A DNA stretch of 61,630 nt, taken from Pseudomonadota bacterium. Lineage in GTDB: Bacteria > Myxococcota_A > UBA796 > GCA-2862545. The position numbers were made by a program, and so were the translations under genes. The stretch covers positions 1 to 61,630 of the forward strand of contig PKDJ01000055.1 in NCBI GenBank assembly GCA_002862545.1, given 5' to 3'. Under the pieces are notes generated by a model that did no database searches, was not told the DNA's origin, and worked only from the letters and a program-made list of their open reading frames with translations. The first letter of the stretch is position 1; every line of letters begins with the position of its first letter. Shown piece after piece: positions 17,030 to 26,578 of this stretch.

Positions 17030-18088
17030 GGGCGGACAGGGAGGCAGGTGGCGGGCGAGCCGTGCGAGTCCTTCCACATCCCTGGGACCGTCCTCGACCT
17101 CCGGTATCAGCCAGGCGGGGGAGCCACCGGCTGCGGACACCAGCTCTCGTGCCTGGTTGATGTGCTGCGCACGACGGGCCTGTCGATGACCTGGAAGCTC
17201 GGAGAGCGCTCTCCGCCATGCAGTCCACTGCTCAAGGGGCATGCCATCGACCTCTTCGGGAAGCATCACAGGGCTAGCGTCTGTGCGTGCCGCCACCCGG
17301 TTGATGAGGAAGCCAGCGAACTGCATCTGCTCCTGCTTGAGGGTCTGTAGAAAGCCCAAGACATCGTTGCGCCCCGGAGAGGAAGCATTCACGACCAAGT
17401 AGTAGAGCGTCTGCTGTGAGCGGAGGAGCTTGGCCGTTGCGGCAGCCCGGGCCCGGAAGCCGGGGGATAGGCCGGAGAAGAGACGGAAGAAGTCGGCGAT
17501 CTCTCCCATCACAGCCTCCCCGGCGACACGCTCGACGAGCTCGACGGCTCGGCGCGTCGCACCTCCGAACAGACCGCGGCCCGGCTGCGTGAACACGCCG
17601 AGCACCGACTGGTCGAGGAGTCGACCGACCCGGTCGGGTGCCTGGAAAAAGTCGAGGACATGTCGTGCGGGAGGAGTGTCGACGATCACCCGGTCCCACT
17701 CGTCAGACTCGACGAGCTCGTAGAGCTTCTCGATGGCCATGTACTCGTGGCTGCCCGTGAGGCGCGTCGACACGGCGCGGTAGTAGCGGTTGGCCAGCAG
17801 GCGTTCGGCCTCCTCCTCACTTGCGGAGAACTTGCGGATCACGGCGTCCCACGTTCCCTTTCGGTCCAGCATGAGTGCATGTAGAGGCGCGGCATTCCCC
17901 GGTAGCGCCACGGGCCTCGGCTCGTTGCCCAGCGCGTCGAGACCGAGCGCATCCGCTAGTCGCCGAGCCGGGTCGATCGTGAGCACGGCGGTGCGGCGAC
18001 CCGAGAGGGCGGACGCCACTCCGAGAGCTGCGGAGGTCGTGGTCTTGCCTGTGCCGCCAACACCACAGCAGACGACGATCTCCGTCAT
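17018..18088 (-). CDS. ArsA/Get3-like ATPase, subunit A (lacks signature lysine)
   Basis: A 356-residue SIMIBI-class ATPase of the ArsA/Get3 family. The P-loop reads CGVGGTGKTTT: Lys15 of Walker A is present, but the intermonomer signature lysine of the deviant motif (GKGGVGK) is replaced by Val10. TIDPARRLADALG and VIVDTPPARHVLDFF are the family's switch regions. There are no cysteine pairs for arsenite and no arsenic genes nearby, so arsenite transport is unlikely. It overlaps the second ATPase gene by 4 bases. Adjacent ArsA-like pairs in actinobacteria form heterodimers as I recall, and the same is inferred here. Confidence 0.85.
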   Translation of the reverse strand: MTEIVVCCGVGGTGKTTTSAALGVASALSGRRTAVLTIDPARRLADALGLDALGNEPRPVALPGNAAPLHALMLDRKGTWDAVIRKFSASEEEAERLLANRYYRAVSTRLTGSHEYMAIEKLYELVESDEWDRVIVDTPPARHVLDFFQAPDRVGRLLDQSVLGVFTQPGRGLFGGATRRAVELVERVAGEAVMGEIADFFRLFSGLSPGFRARAAATAKLLRSQQTLYYLVVNASSPGRNDVLGFLQTLKQEQMQFAGFLINRVAARTDASPVMLPEEVDGMPLEQWTAWRRALSELPGHRQARRAQHINQARELVSAAGGSPAWLIPEVEDGPRDVEGLARLARHLPPCPPTTL

Positions 18089-18996
18089 GGCTCCTCCATC
18101 AGAGAAGCGAGTGCACTGGCGAGCGCGTCCACGATGGGTGGCGAGCCGATGTCGGGCAGCACAGCGAGTGGACGCTGCGCCGCTGCGCTCTGCAGACGGG
18201 CCAGGGAGGACTGCTGCCGGGCCTGGATCGCCAGAGCGTCGTCAGCGAGGCGGACCAGCTCCGGTGCGATCTGACCGGCGAGCAGTGGGCGCACGTCAAG
18301 CCAGCTCGGTGACTCTGGCAGACGAGAAGACGCCCGTCGGTTCGCGAGGACTGCTGCGATCCGGAGTCCATCCTGCTCGAGTGTGCGGAGCAGCTCGGTG
18401 GTCTCCTGTACCGGCAGGTCCTCCAAGAGAGTCACTGGCACCATTCCGCAGCCTGGACCGTGAAGAAAGTCCTCGATGATGCGTGCGAGCTCGGCAAAGG
18501 GGCCCGCGCGCGTCATCTCGCGCATGGAGCGGGCCGCGGCGAGCAAGGTCGCGCCGTGTCCCGTGGCTGGCGCGTCCAGAATGCAGATGTCGTACTTCGG
18601 GTCCGAGGGCAGTGGCTCGTTGAGGAGGTTCTCGAGCTTGCCGAGCTGCAGGAGGTCGTGGAGGCCAGGCACGGAGTCAATGAAGGCTTGGACGACACGG
18701 CTTCGCAGCACCAGGGAGACGACGCGGCTCACACGCAGCTTGCGCCGCCCGAAGTCGTCGAGACAGTCCATGGGCGTGAGCGACATCGCATCCACACCGG
18801 GGGCCAGCTGGCGAGGGGCGTAGGAGGCCCCCTGGCCTCCAGCGGCCTGCACCAGATGATCTGTGCCTCCAAGCTCTGCCACGAGGACTCTTCGACCGTG
18901 TCGCGCCAGCGCGAGTGCCAGCGCGAGCGTGCAGGTCGTGCGACCGACGCCTCCCTTGCCCACGACCACCAGGAACCTGTGGTCTATCAGTCTCAC
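18085..18996 (-). CDS. ArsA/Get3-like ATPase, subunit B (Walker A lysine replaced by arginine)
   Basis: A 303-residue ATPase paralogous to its neighbour. The P-loop reads VGKGGVGRTTC: the signature Lys14 is kept, but the nucleotide-contacting Walker A lysine is Arg19 (codon CGC at 18942-18940). ICILDAPATGHGATLL corresponds to the switch II/A-loop region. The defects of the two paralogues are complementary, which fits an obligate heterodimer with one competent composite site. The start is a GTG overlapping the stop of the hydrolase-like gene (GTGA), so all three genes are tightly coupled. Confidence 0.83.
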   Translation of the reverse strand: MRLIDHRFLVVVGKGGVGRTTCTLALALALARHGRRVLVAELGGTDHLVQAAGGQGASYAPRQLAPGVDAMSLTPMDCLDDFGRRKLRVSRVVSLVLRSRVVQAFIDSVPGLHDLLQLGKLENLLNEPLPSDPKYDICILDAPATGHGATLLAAARSMREMTRAGPFAELARIIEDFLHGPGCGMVPVTLLEDLPVQETTELLRTLEQDGLRIAAVLANRRASSRLPESPSWLDVRPLLAGQIAPELVRLADDALAIQARQQSSLARLQSAAAQRPLAVLPDIGSPPIVDALASALASLMEEP

Positions 18997-19796
18997 GTCC
19001 TGACCTCAGCGGCGCCTCGAAGTGCAGCCTCGACGGCACGGAAGGCGCGTGCGGACAGGAGCAGCTCGTAGTGTCCAGCGCCATCCAGGCAGACCCCGTC
19101 GATCCCGTGGGTGGGTGCGGAGGACACCGTGGGGACCACCTCAGGATCGTCCGGACTCCAGATGCAGACAGTAGGAATCGGTGGCGGAACTAGAGGATCG
19201 AGCACAGGGTTGTCCCACCGAAGCTCCGCGCCTCCGGCTCGAAACACCGACGTTCGGGTGCCACGCCACGGTGTGCCGAGGCACACGAGCCGACGAGTCG
19301 TCTCCGCGCCGCCCAGGTGCTTGGCGTACCAGGCGGCGACCAGGCCTCCGCGGTCGAAGCCCACGAGGTCGACGCGTCGAGTCCCCATGCGTGCGCAGAT
19401 CTCTGTGGTCACCTCCTTCAGCGCCATCGCATCCTCCGCGAGGCTGGAGTCACGCCCCTGGCGATCGACGATCATCACGACTCGGCCGCGACGACGCAGG
19501 AATGCTCGCAGGAACCACATCGACGATCGGTTCCAGCCGCCCGGAACGAGGATCACCGGTGGGGACGAGAGCGTCGGCTCGCTCGGGAGGCGGGCCCGGC
19601 CCACAGCCAAGGGGGTCAGGAGCGTGAGGACGGCACGTGCTGCGCTCTCGCGAGTGAAGGTCGCCACATGGCGTGCCGAGAGCTGGAGTCGCTCGCCACG
19701 GGCCGCCGCGAGGACGACGTACCCACGATACACGTAGAGTGCCGACCCAAGCATGAGAAGGGCCGGCAGCAAGAGGGTCCAGCGGGCGACGTCGAT
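18993..19796 (-). CDS. Membrane-anchored alpha/beta-hydrolase-like protein with Asp at the nucleophile site
   Basis: The C-terminal region is an alpha/beta-hydrolase of the lipase type: PPVILVPGGWNRSSMW, an elbow motif VGFDRGGLVAAWYAKH, LVCLGTPWRGT and a late histidine in GAGHYELLLS. The elbow has Asp (Asp148) where lipases have Ser (GxSxG), as in epoxide hydrolases and dehalogenases, or the enzyme is inactive. A hydrophobic N-terminal segment (TLLLPALLMLGSALYVY) suggests membrane anchoring. For the start, AAGGAG lies 7 bases before an ATC (19796-19794) that opens this segment; TTG 19772 and ATG 19754 are the alternatives but are poorly spaced. It leads the operon with the two ArsA-like genes. 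Confidence 0.7.
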   Translation of the reverse strand: MDVARWTLLLPALLMLGSALYVYRGYVVLAAARGERLQLSARHVATFTRESAARAVLTLLTPLAVGRARLPSEPTLSSPPVILVPGGWNRSSMWFLRAFLRRRGRVVMIVDRQGRDSSLAEDAMALKEVTTEICARMGTRRVDLVGFDRGGLVAAWYAKHLGGAETTRRLVCLGTPWRGTRTSVFRAGGAELRWDNPVLDPLVPPPIPTVCIWSPDDPEVVPTVSSAPTHGIDGVCLDGAGHYELLLSARAFRAVEAALRGAAEVRT

Positions 19797-19807
19797 GGGC
19801 TGTCTCC

Positions 19808-19834
19808 TTGCCGGGGACCAGGGCCATGTATAGC
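19808..19834 (+). promoter_or_regulatory. Candidate promoter of the FmdB-like gene
   Basis: TTGCCG (19808-19813) and TATAGC (19829-19834) with a short 15-base spacer. The -35 coincides with the ribosome site of the divergent hydrolase-like gene. The ATG of the zinc-ribbon gene is 22 bases downstream. Confidence 0.3.
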
Positions 19835-19856
19835 GTGCGCGTCCAGGGAGTGGCCC

Positions 19857-20171
19857 ATGCCGATCTACGAGTACCGCTGCCCCGAGTGCAGCCACAAGTT
19901 CGAGAAGCTCGTGCGCATGAACAGCGCAGCCCCAAGCTGCCCGCAGTGCGGCCACGAGGAGGTGCAGAAGCTCATCAGCGCAGCCGGCTTCATCCTGAAG
20001 GGCGGTGGCTGGTACAAGGATCACTACGGGCTGAAGTCCACGCCGGGAGCCTCCTCGGATGGCGGCAGCGCCGGCGAGGGCGGCGGAGGGTCCGATGGAG
20101 GTGGCGGCGCCGAGGCCTCCGCGTCTTCGAGCACAGCCTCGGCTACGACCAACTCCAGCTCGGCGGACTGA
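19857..20171 (+). CDS. FmdB-family zinc-ribbon protein
   Basis: A 104-residue protein starting MPIYEYRCPECSHKFEKL, the hallmark of the FmdB family. The four zinc-ligand cysteines are in CPEC and CPQC. The C-terminal third is low-complexity Gly/Ser (from about residue 64), probably disordered. Members were named as putative regulators of formamidase genes, but their general role is unclear. GGGAG precedes the ATG. folD starts 2 bases after the stop, so the two are co-transcribed. Confidence 0.88.
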   Translation: MPIYEYRCPECSHKFEKLVRMNSAAPSCPQCGHEEVQKLISAAGFILKGGGWYKDHYGLKSTPGASSDGGSAGEGGGGSDGGGGAEASASSSTASATTNSSSAD

Positions 20172-20173
20172 CC

Positions 20174-21028
20174 ATGACTGCACGCAGCCTCAATGGGCGC
20201 GCACTCGCTCGACAGCGCAATCAGGCGCTGAAGTCTCGAATCGCGGCTCTGCCAAGGCCCCCAGGGCTCGCCGTCGTGTTGGTCGGCGAAGACCCGGCGT
20301 CGCAGATCTATGTGCGGCGCAAGGGAGTCGTCGCTGGACGCCTCGGGATTGCTCATCAGCAGATCGACCTCCCAGCCGACGCCACCCAGGAGGCTCTCCT
20401 GGCTGTGATCGACCGGCTCAATGACGACACGAGCGTCGATGGGATCCTCGTGCAGCTTCCGCTCCCACGGCACCTCGACGCCACCGTCGTGATGGATCGG
20501 ATCGATCCCGCCAAGGATGCAGACGGGCTGCATCCGACGAACACCGGCCTCCTAGTGCAGGGGCGCGCCGGCTTGATCGCCTGCACGCCGCACGGCTGCA
20601 TGCACCTCCTGCGGGAGAGTGGCGAGGAGTTGTCGGGGCGTGATGCCGTCGTCATCGGCCGCTCGAACATCGTGGGGCGTCCGATGGCGGCTCTGCTCGA
20701 GCAGGCAAACTGCACGGTCACCCTGTGCCACAGTCGAACTCGTGACCTCGAGTCCATTGTGCGGCGGTCCGACGTCGTCGTCGCTGCTGTCGGGCGGCCG
20801 AACCTCATTCGAGGTGAGTGGATCAAGCCAGGGGCGGTGGTCATCGATGTCGGTATGAATCGTCTCGAGGACGGCAGCCTGGCGGGTGATGTCTTCTTCG
20901 ACGAAGCCAGAGAGGTGGCCGGGGCGATCACACCGGTCCCGGGTGGTGTGGGGCCGATGACCATCGCAATGCTCATGGAGAACACCGTGCGTGCCGCAGA
21001 AGCGCGGCTCGGGCGCGACGCCATGTAG
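20174..21028 (+). CDS. folD: Bifunctional methylenetetrahydrofolate dehydrogenase/methenyltetrahydrofolate cyclohydrolase FolD
   Basis: FolD interconverts 5,10-methylene-, 5,10-methenyl- and 10-formyl-tetrahydrofolate. The 284-residue protein has the catalytic YxxxK (Tyr46, Lys50), the motif VDGILVQLPLP, the cofactor loop VVIGRSNIVGRPMA and the C-terminal TPVPGGVGPMTIAML. Full length is present. It lies just upstream of the glycine cleavage genes, which generate methylene-THF, so the two supply and use the same one-carbon pool. Confidence 0.96.
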   Translation: MTARSLNGRALARQRNQALKSRIAALPRPPGLAVVLVGEDPASQIYVRRKGVVAGRLGIAHQQIDLPADATQEALLAVIDRLNDDTSVDGILVQLPLPRHLDATVVMDRIDPAKDADGLHPTNTGLLVQGRAGLIACTPHGCMHLLRESGEELSGRDAVVIGRSNIVGRPMAALLEQANCTVTLCHSRTRDLESIVRRSDVVVAAVGRPNLIRGEWIKPGAVVIDVGMNRLEDGSLAGDVFFDEAREVAGAITPVPGGVGPMTIAMLMENTVRAAEARLGRDAM

Positions 21029-21091
21029 TTGGACGTGGCGCCGTTTTCTGAGGGCCTCTGTGAGGTCGTTGTGGGAACGGGCCACTGGCCA

Positions 21092-21120
21092 TTGACACCG
21101 CACCGGGGGCAGGGCATAGC
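21092..21120 (+). promoter_or_regulatory. Candidate sigma-70 promoter of the gcvTHP operon
   Basis: A perfect TTGACA (21092-21097) with a 17-base spacer to CATAGC (21115-21120), about 30 bases before the gcvT ATG. No glycine-riboswitch sequence is visible in the folD-gcvT spacer. Confidence 0.5.
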
Positions 21121-21149
21121 GCTCGGCCAGACCCGCACGGGGCTTGCGA

Positions 21150-22256
21150 ATGTCGCTACGTCGGACCCCTTTCCATGCGCATCACGTTGCCCTCGGGGCG
21201 CGCATGGTGCCTTTTGCGGGCTTCGAGATGCCCGTTCAGTACACCGGACTCGTCAAGGAGCACGTGGCGACCCGCACCGCCGTGGGCCTGTTCGACGTGT
21301 CGCACATGGGCGAGGTTCGGGTCCGGGGGGCCGGGGCCCGCATGGCACTCCAGCGTCTGCTGAGCAACGCCATCCTGCGGCTGCAGGACGGTCAGGCGCA
21401 GTACAACGCCATGTGCAATCACCAGGGTGGCGTCGTCGACGACGTGTTCGTCTACCGCGTTGCCGGCGATGACTTCGTCGTGTGCGTGAACGCGGCCAAC
21501 CGGGACAAAGACTTCGCGTGGATGACGGAGAACAACACCGTCGGAGACGTGACCTTCGAGGACGAGGGCGATGCGTGGGCGCAGCTCGCCGTCCAAGGGC
21601 CTCGGGCCGTGGGTGTCGTAGAGGCGCTCACCGAGGGCCTGTCTGCAGGGGCGCTCGGACGCCATCGCTTCGGCCACGCGACCTTCGCCGGGATCCCCGG
21701 TTGTATCGTGGCGCGCACTGGCTACACCGGCGAGGACGGCTTCGAGGTCTTCTTGCCGTCCCATGCTGCGGCTCCGGCGTGGGCTGCTGTGCTCGAGGCT
21801 GGAGAAGAAGTCGGGATCGCGCCCGTCGGCCTTGGTGCTCGTGACACCCTCCGCCTCGAGGCCGGCAACTGCCTCTACGGCCACGAGCTCACAGACGAGA
21901 CCACACCGCTGCAGGCGGGGCTGGGGTGGATCACCAAGCTGCGAAAGCCAGGTGGATTCATCGGTAGCGATGCCATCGCGGCGCGGCGTCAGACGGACAG
22001 CCAGAAGCTGGCGGCGCTGGTCGTTCGGGGGAAGCGGATCCCTCGCGAGGGCATGGACGTTCTCGTCGGCGATGCCAGCGTCGGTCGTGTCACGTCCGGC
22101 ACCAAGGGCCCGACGGTCGGGCGCGGCATCGCACTGGCCTACCTAGACCGGGACGCGAGTGTGCCCGGTACCGAAGTGACCATCGACGTGCGCGGCCGTC
22201 GCGAGGTGGCCGAGGTGGTCGAGGGTCCGTTCTATCGTCGCGGTACGACCGCGTAG
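21150..22256 (+). CDS. gcvT: Glycine cleavage system T protein (aminomethyltransferase)
   Basis: GcvT transfers the methylene group from aminomethyl-lipoyl GcvH to tetrahydrofolate, releasing ammonia. The 368-residue protein shows FAGFEMPVQYTGLVKEH, GLFDVSHMGEV, the folate-site RTGYTGEDGFEVF and LEAGNCLYGHEL. The ATG at 21150 gives MSLRRTPFHAHH, matching relatives; a TTG two codons upstream is in frame. It is the first gene of a T-H-P operon. Confidence 0.95.
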   Translation: MSLRRTPFHAHHVALGARMVPFAGFEMPVQYTGLVKEHVATRTAVGLFDVSHMGEVRVRGAGARMALQRLLSNAILRLQDGQAQYNAMCNHQGGVVDDVFVYRVAGDDFVVCVNAANRDKDFAWMTENNTVGDVTFEDEGDAWAQLAVQGPRAVGVVEALTEGLSAGALGRHRFGHATFAGIPGCIVARTGYTGEDGFEVFLPSHAAAPAWAAVLEAGEEVGIAPVGLGARDTLRLEAGNCLYGHELTDETTPLQAGLGWITKLRKPGGFIGSDAIAARRQTDSQKLAALVVRGKRIPREGMDVLVGDASVGRVTSGTKGPTVGRGIALAYLDRDASVPGTEVTIDVRGRREVAEVVEGPFYRRGTTA

Positions 22257-22269
22257 CACTGGAGTGCCT

Positions 22270-22653
22270 ATGTCTTCCATCCCCGATGATCGCCGGTACA
22301 CCGACCACGACGAGTGGGTGAAGTGGGACGGTGAGGTCCTTCGCATCGGCATCACTGATCATGCCCAGAGCGAGCTCGGCGAGCTGGTTCATGTCGAGCT
22401 GCCAGAGGTGGGCGAGACTGTGGGGGCGGGCGACGAGGTCTGTGAGGTCGAGTCCGTGAAGGCCGTAGCGCAGATTTATGCGCCAGTCGCCGGCGAGATC
22501 GTCGAGGCCAACGAGGCCCTGGAAGACGAGGCAGAGTCCATCAACGACAAGCCATACGACGCGTGGATCTTCGCCCTGCGTCCGTCCGAGCCGTCCTCGG
22601 TCGACGCTCTGCTCGATGCGGCGGGGTACCAGGCCCGTCTCGACAACGCCTAA
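22270..22653 (+). CDS. gcvH: Glycine cleavage system H protein (lipoyl carrier)
   Basis: GcvH shuttles the aminomethyl intermediate on a lipoyl arm among P, T and L proteins. The 127-residue protein has the lipoylation motif [18 protein letters not shown] with Lys64 as the lipoyl site, and the N-terminal [14 protein letters not shown] is 6 bases before the ATG. It lies between gcvT (13-base gap) and gcvP (64-base gap). Confidence 0.96.
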   Translation: MSSIPDDRRYTDHDEWVKWDGEVLRIGITDHAQSELGELVHVELPEVGETVGAGDEVCEVESVKAVAQIYAPVAGEIVEANEALEDEAESINDKPYDAWIFALRPSEPSSVDALLDAAGYQARLDNA

Positions 22654-22717
22654 GGCGGCTGCCTGTCGAGGTCGGTCGCATGTTGCCGTCCCCTCGAAAA
22701 CTACATCGGAGCCCGTG

Positions 22718-25573
22718 ATGCCGGTCCCAGAGGTCGACTCGTTCGCGTCCCGTCACATCGGTCCGTCCGAGGCCGAGGTGGAGGCGATGCTCAGTGCGGT
22801 GGGTGCGCCAGACTTGGAGTCTCTGGTCGCGGAGTGTGTACCCGAGGTCATCCGCCTCGCGAGTCCACTCGAGCTGCCCGGTCCGGCAGACGAGCGGTCG
22901 GCGCTCGCCGAGCTTCGCGCTCTTGCCGATCAGAACCAGATCTGGCGGTCGTTCATCGGTGCGGGCTACCACGGCACCGTCACGCCACCCGTGATCCTGA
23001 GGAACATCCTCGAGAATCCCGGTTGGTACACGGCCTACACGCCGTACCAGGCGGAGATCAGCCAGGGCCGCCTAGAGGCGCTGTTGGTCTACCAGACCAT
23101 GGTGCAGGAGCTCTGTGGCCTCGACATCGCGAACGCATCGCTGCTGGACGAGGCTACGGCAGCAGCGGAGGCCATGACCATGGCCTACCGCCTGAAGAAG
23201 CACAAGCTGCACACCTTCTACGTGGCAGACGATGTGCATCCGCAGACGCTCGCCGTCGTCCGAACCCGCGCCGAGCCCCTAGGCATCAAGGTCGTCGTCG
23301 GGCCGGCGACGGCAGGCGAGCTGCCGGCGGATCTGTTCGGTGTGCTCCTTCAGTACCCGGCGACGGACGGCACTGTTCACGACCTGAGCGCGCGGATCGC
23401 CGAGACCCAGGCGAAGAAGGCCTTGAGCATCGTCGCGACCGACCTGCTGGCTCTGTGCCTCCTCAAGTCACCAGGGAGTCTCGGCGCCGACATCGCCATC
23501 GGCAGCTCGCAGAGGTTTGGCGTTCCGATGGGCTACGGGGGGCCTCATGCGGCCTTCATCGCGTGTCGCCAGGCACACCGGCGTCAGCTCCCGGGTCGCC
23601 TGATCGGCGTGAGCGTCGACAGCCATGGCAACCCTGCTCTCCGCATGGCGCTGCAGACCCGTGAACAGCACATCCGCCGGAAGAAGGCCACGTCCAACAT
23701 CTGCACGGCGCAGGTGCTCTTGGCCGTCGTCGCGGCCATGTACGCGGTCTGGCATGGTCCGGAGGGACTGACGGCCATCGCGGCACGGGTGCACGGCCTC
23801 ACGCGGGTGCTCCAGCGTGGGCTTGAGAAAGCAGGCTACGACGTGGGTGCTCACGCGCTGTTCGACACGGTGCGGGTCCATGTCGGCGACCGGCAGGACG
23901 TCATTCTCGACGCTGCTGCCACCAGGCAGATCAACCTGCGCCTCCTCCGACCGGGTGTGTTGACGGTCGCTCTGGATGAGACGACGGGCTTGGATGACCT
24001 CGCCGACCTCTTCGCGGTGTTTGGCGTGGAGGGGGCGGACGTGAGCGCCGAGGTGGCGCAGGTCTCGGCGGTGATGAGTCCAGAGCATCGTCGCGAGACG
24101 CGCTTCATGACCGATGCGGTGTTCCACGAGCATCGCAGCGAGACCGCCATGCTGCGGTACCTCCACTCCCTTGAGTCGCGGGATCTGTCCCTGACCACGT
24201 CGATGATCCCCCTCGGCTCGTGCACGATGAAGCTCAACGCGACCACGGAGATGATCCCGGTCACGTGGCCGGAGTTTGGAGCGCTGCATCCGTTTGCGCC
24301 CCGCGAACAGGCGGCCGGGTACACGGCAATGTTCGAGCAACTCGAGACGTGGCTCGCAGAGATCACGGGGTTTGCTGCTGTCTCCCTGCAGCCGAATGCC
24401 GGCTCACAGGGAGAGTACGCGGGCCTGTTGACCATCCGGCGCGCTCATCTCGCAGCCGGCGCAGAGGACCGTGACATTTGCTTGATCCCGACATCCGCTC
24501 ACGGCACCAACCCGGCGAGTGCTGTGATGGCGGGCATGAAGGTTGTCGTCGTCGCATGTGACGACCAGGGGAACATCGACCTCGAAGACCTCAGGGCCAA
24601 GGCCGACGAGCACGCGGACCGGCTCGGCGCACTGATGGTGACCTATCCGTCGACGCACGGTGTCTTCGAGACGGCGATCCGTGACATCTGTGACGTGGTT
24701 CATGCGCACGGCGGGTACGTCTACATGGACGGCGCCAACATGAATGCGATGGTCGGGCTGTGCCGGCCAGGCGACTTCGGTGCGGATGTCTGCCACCTGA
24801 ACCTCCACAAGACCTTCTGCATTCCGCATGGCGGCGGTGGTCCGGGTATGGGCCCAATCGGCTGCACCGAGGAGCTCGCTCCTCACCTGCCGGGGCACCC
24901 GCTCGTTGCTCTGACCTCCGGCGACAGCGAGCTCCAAGGCCCTGTGAGCGCGGCGCCATGGGGTAGCCCGAGCATCCTCCCCATCACCTGGGCCTACATT
25001 CGCATGCTCGGTGAGCCGGGCCTGAGGCGCGCCAGTGCGGTCGCCATTCTCAACGCCAACTACATCGCCGAGCGTCTGAAGGGGCACTACGACGTGCTCT
25101 ACACCGGCATCAATGGCCGGGTCGCCCATGAGTGCATCCTGGACACCCGACCCTTCAAGTCCTCTGGTGTGGTGGTCGACGACATCGCGAAGCGTCTCAT
25201 GGACTTCGGCTTTCATGCCCCGACCATGTCGTGGCCAGTGGTCGGCACGCTCATGGTGGAGCCCACCGAGAGTGAGTCCAAGGTGGAGATCGATCGCTTC
25301 GTGGACGCGTTGATCGCGATTCGCAAGGAGATCCAGGCGGTAGAGCAGGGCGCCGTCTCCGCAGAGGCCAGCGTCCTGCGTCATGCCCCGCACACCGCTG
25401 CCGACCTGCTGCGGCCAGACTGGGACCGCCCCTACACGCGGGAAGACGCTGCCTTTCCGGCCCCGTGGTCCCGAACTCACAAGTTCTGGCCGTATGTCGG
25501 TCGCGTCGACAATGCCTATGGGGACCGGCACCTCATCTGCACCTGCGACGCGTGGCCGAACACCGCAGGATGA
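22718..25573 (+). CDS. gcvP: Glycine dehydrogenase (decarboxylating), single-chain P protein
   Basis: GcvP is the PLP-dependent enzyme that decarboxylates glycine and loads the residue onto GcvH. This is the long single-chain form (951 residues) rather than the split GcvPA/GcvPB type. The N-terminus has [17 protein letters not shown], the mid-region [14 protein letters not shown], and the PLP lysine is Lys698 in [18 protein letters not shown]. The ATG at 22718 has GGAG 6 bases upstream. A stem-loop follows its stop. The partner lipoamide dehydrogenase is not in the window. Confidence 0.96.
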   Translation: MPVPEVDSFASRHIGPSEAEVEAMLSAVGAPDLESLVAECVPEVIRLASPLELPGPADERSALAELRALADQNQIWRSFIGAGYHGTVTPPVILRNILENPGWYTAYTPYQAEISQGRLEALLVYQTMVQELCGLDIANASLLDEATAAAEAMTMAYRLKKHKLHTFYVADDVHPQTLAVVRTRAEPLGIKVVVGPATAGELPADLFGVLLQYPATDGTVHDLSARIAETQAKKALSIVATDLLALCLLKSPGSLGADIAIGSSQRFGVPMGYGGPHAAFIACRQAHRRQLPGRLIGVSVDSHGNPALRMALQTREQHIRRKKATSNICTAQVLLAVVAAMYAVWHGPEGLTAIAARVHGLTRVLQRGLEKAGYDVGAHALFDTVRVHVGDRQDVILDAAATRQINLRLLRPGVLTVALDETTGLDDLADLFAVFGVEGADVSAEVAQVSAVMSPEHRRETRFMTDAVFHEHRSETAMLRYLHSLESRDLSLTTSMIPLGSCTMKLNATTEMIPVTWPEFGALHPFAPREQAAGYTAMFEQLETWLAEITGFAAVSLQPNAGSQGEYAGLLTIRRAHLAAGAEDRDICLIPTSAHGTNPASAVMAGMKVVVVACDDQGNIDLEDLRAKADEHADRLGALMVTYPSTHGVFETAIRDICDVVHAHGGYVYMDGANMNAMVGLCRPGDFGADVCHLNLHKTFCIPHGGGGPGMGPIGCTEELAPHLPGHPLVALTSGDSELQGPVSAAPWGSPSILPITWAYIRMLGEPGLRRASAVAILNANYIAERLKGHYDVLYTGINGRVAHECILDTRPFKSSGVVVDDIAKRLMDFGFHAPTMSWPVVGTLMVEPTESESKVEIDRFVDALIAIRKEIQAVEQGAVSAEASVLRHAPHTAADLLRPDWDRPYTREDAAFPAPWSRTHKFWPYVGRVDNAYGDRHLICTCDAWPNTAG

Positions 25574-25584
25574 GGGGAGAGCCC

Positions 25585-25612
25585 ACGCGTAAGGAAGAGC
25601 CTCCTTACGCGT
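25585..25612. terminator. Perfect 11-bp inverted repeat between convergent gcvP and sigma-factor genes
   Basis: ACGCGTAAGGA (25585-25595) and TCCTTACGCGT (25602-25612) form an 11-bp perfect stem with a 6-base loop AGAGCC. It lies just past the gcvP stop, and its right arm contains the stop codon and last codons of the sigma-factor gene. It is placed to end transcription from both sides, although there is no clear T-run. Confidence 0.55.
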
Positions 25613-26495
25613 AGAGCAGGGCCTCCAGCTGATTGCGTCGCTTCGTGTGACGCAGCTTTCGAAGCGCCTTGATCTCGATCTGGCGGATGCGCTCGCGTGT
25701 GAGGGCGAAGCGGGCTCCGATCTCCTCCAGCGAGTACTGGGTCGGCTCACCGATGCCGAAGCGCATGCGGATGACCTTCTCCTCGCGAGGCGACAGGGAC
25801 GCCAAGACGTCGTCGATCTGCTCGCGGATGTCGGTCTCTTCTACACTCTGGGAGGGAATGCTGGCGTCGGGGTTCTCGATGAACTCCATGACGGTGGTGT
25901 CCGAATCATCGGATACCTGCTGGTCGAGACTCATCGGCTCCTTGATCAGGGCGAGAAGCTCGTCCACCTCGTCTTCCGGCATCTCGAGATGTGCGGCGAT
26001 CTCGGACACGGTGGCCTCGCGTCCCTTCTGCTGGAAGAGGTACTTCTGCGACTGGCTGACCCGGTTCACGACCTCGAGCTTGTAGATCGGGATGCGAATG
26101 GTGCGGATCTGGGACTCGATGGCGCGGACGACGCTCTGTCGAATCCACCAGGACGCATAGGTGGAGAACTTAAAGCCCTTCGTGTAGTCGAACTTCTCGA
26201 CGGCCTTCATCAGTCCGATGTTGCCTTCCTGAATCAGGTCGGCGAGGGGGAGACCACGGTAGACGTACTGCTTGGCGATCGAGACCACCAGCCGCAGGTT
26301 GGCCGTGGTCAGTGCTGCCCTGGCGAGGTCAGCATCCGGTCCACCTGCTTCGATTCGTTGGGCGACCTTCACCTCGTCGGTGGCCGACAGGAGAGGGATC
26401 CGACCCATGCTGCGCAGGTACTTGTCTAGGAGGGCCTCCTTCGAGCGATCGACGTTCGCGGTACGGCGGGGCTTGCGGGCGGTGGCGCTGGCCAT
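25605..26495 (-). CDS. RNA polymerase sigma-70 factor, RpoD/RpoS-like without region 1.1
   Basis: The 296-residue factor has region 1.2 ([20 protein letters not shown]), region 2 ([55 protein letters not shown]), region 3 and region 4 with its HTH ([20 protein letters not shown]). It lacks region 1.1 and the long non-conserved insert of large RpoD proteins, so it is either a compact primary factor or a group 2 (RpoS-like) factor. The ATG at 26495 has AGGAGG 7 bases upstream; the frame is open further upstream but without such a site. It is divergent from tolQ. Confidence 0.92.
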   Translation of the reverse strand: MASATARKPRRTANVDRSKEALLDKYLRSMGRIPLLSATDEVKVAQRIEAGGPDADLARAALTTANLRLVVSIAKQYVYRGLPLADLIQEGNIGLMKAVEKFDYTKGFKFSTYASWWIRQSVVRAIESQIRTIRIPIYKLEVVNRVSQSQKYLFQQKGREATVSEIAAHLEMPEDEVDELLALIKEPMSLDQQVSDDSDTTVMEFIENPDASIPSQSVEETDIREQIDDVLASLSPREEKVIRMRFGIGEPTQYSLEEIGARFALTRERIRQIEIKALRKLRHTKRRNQLEALLYA

Positions 26496-26578
26496 CGGGC
26501 GTCCTCCTGGGTCACGTACCCAGGTGCTAGCAAGCTGCGTGCCACGTCTTCCTGACCCAGCCGTCCCGTCCAAAAGCG

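Noticed and set aside
21029..21149. Possible glycine riboswitch upstream of gcvT
   Set aside because: The spacer is short and lacks the conserved riboswitch core sequences; it is explained by a TTGACA-17-CATAGC promoter.
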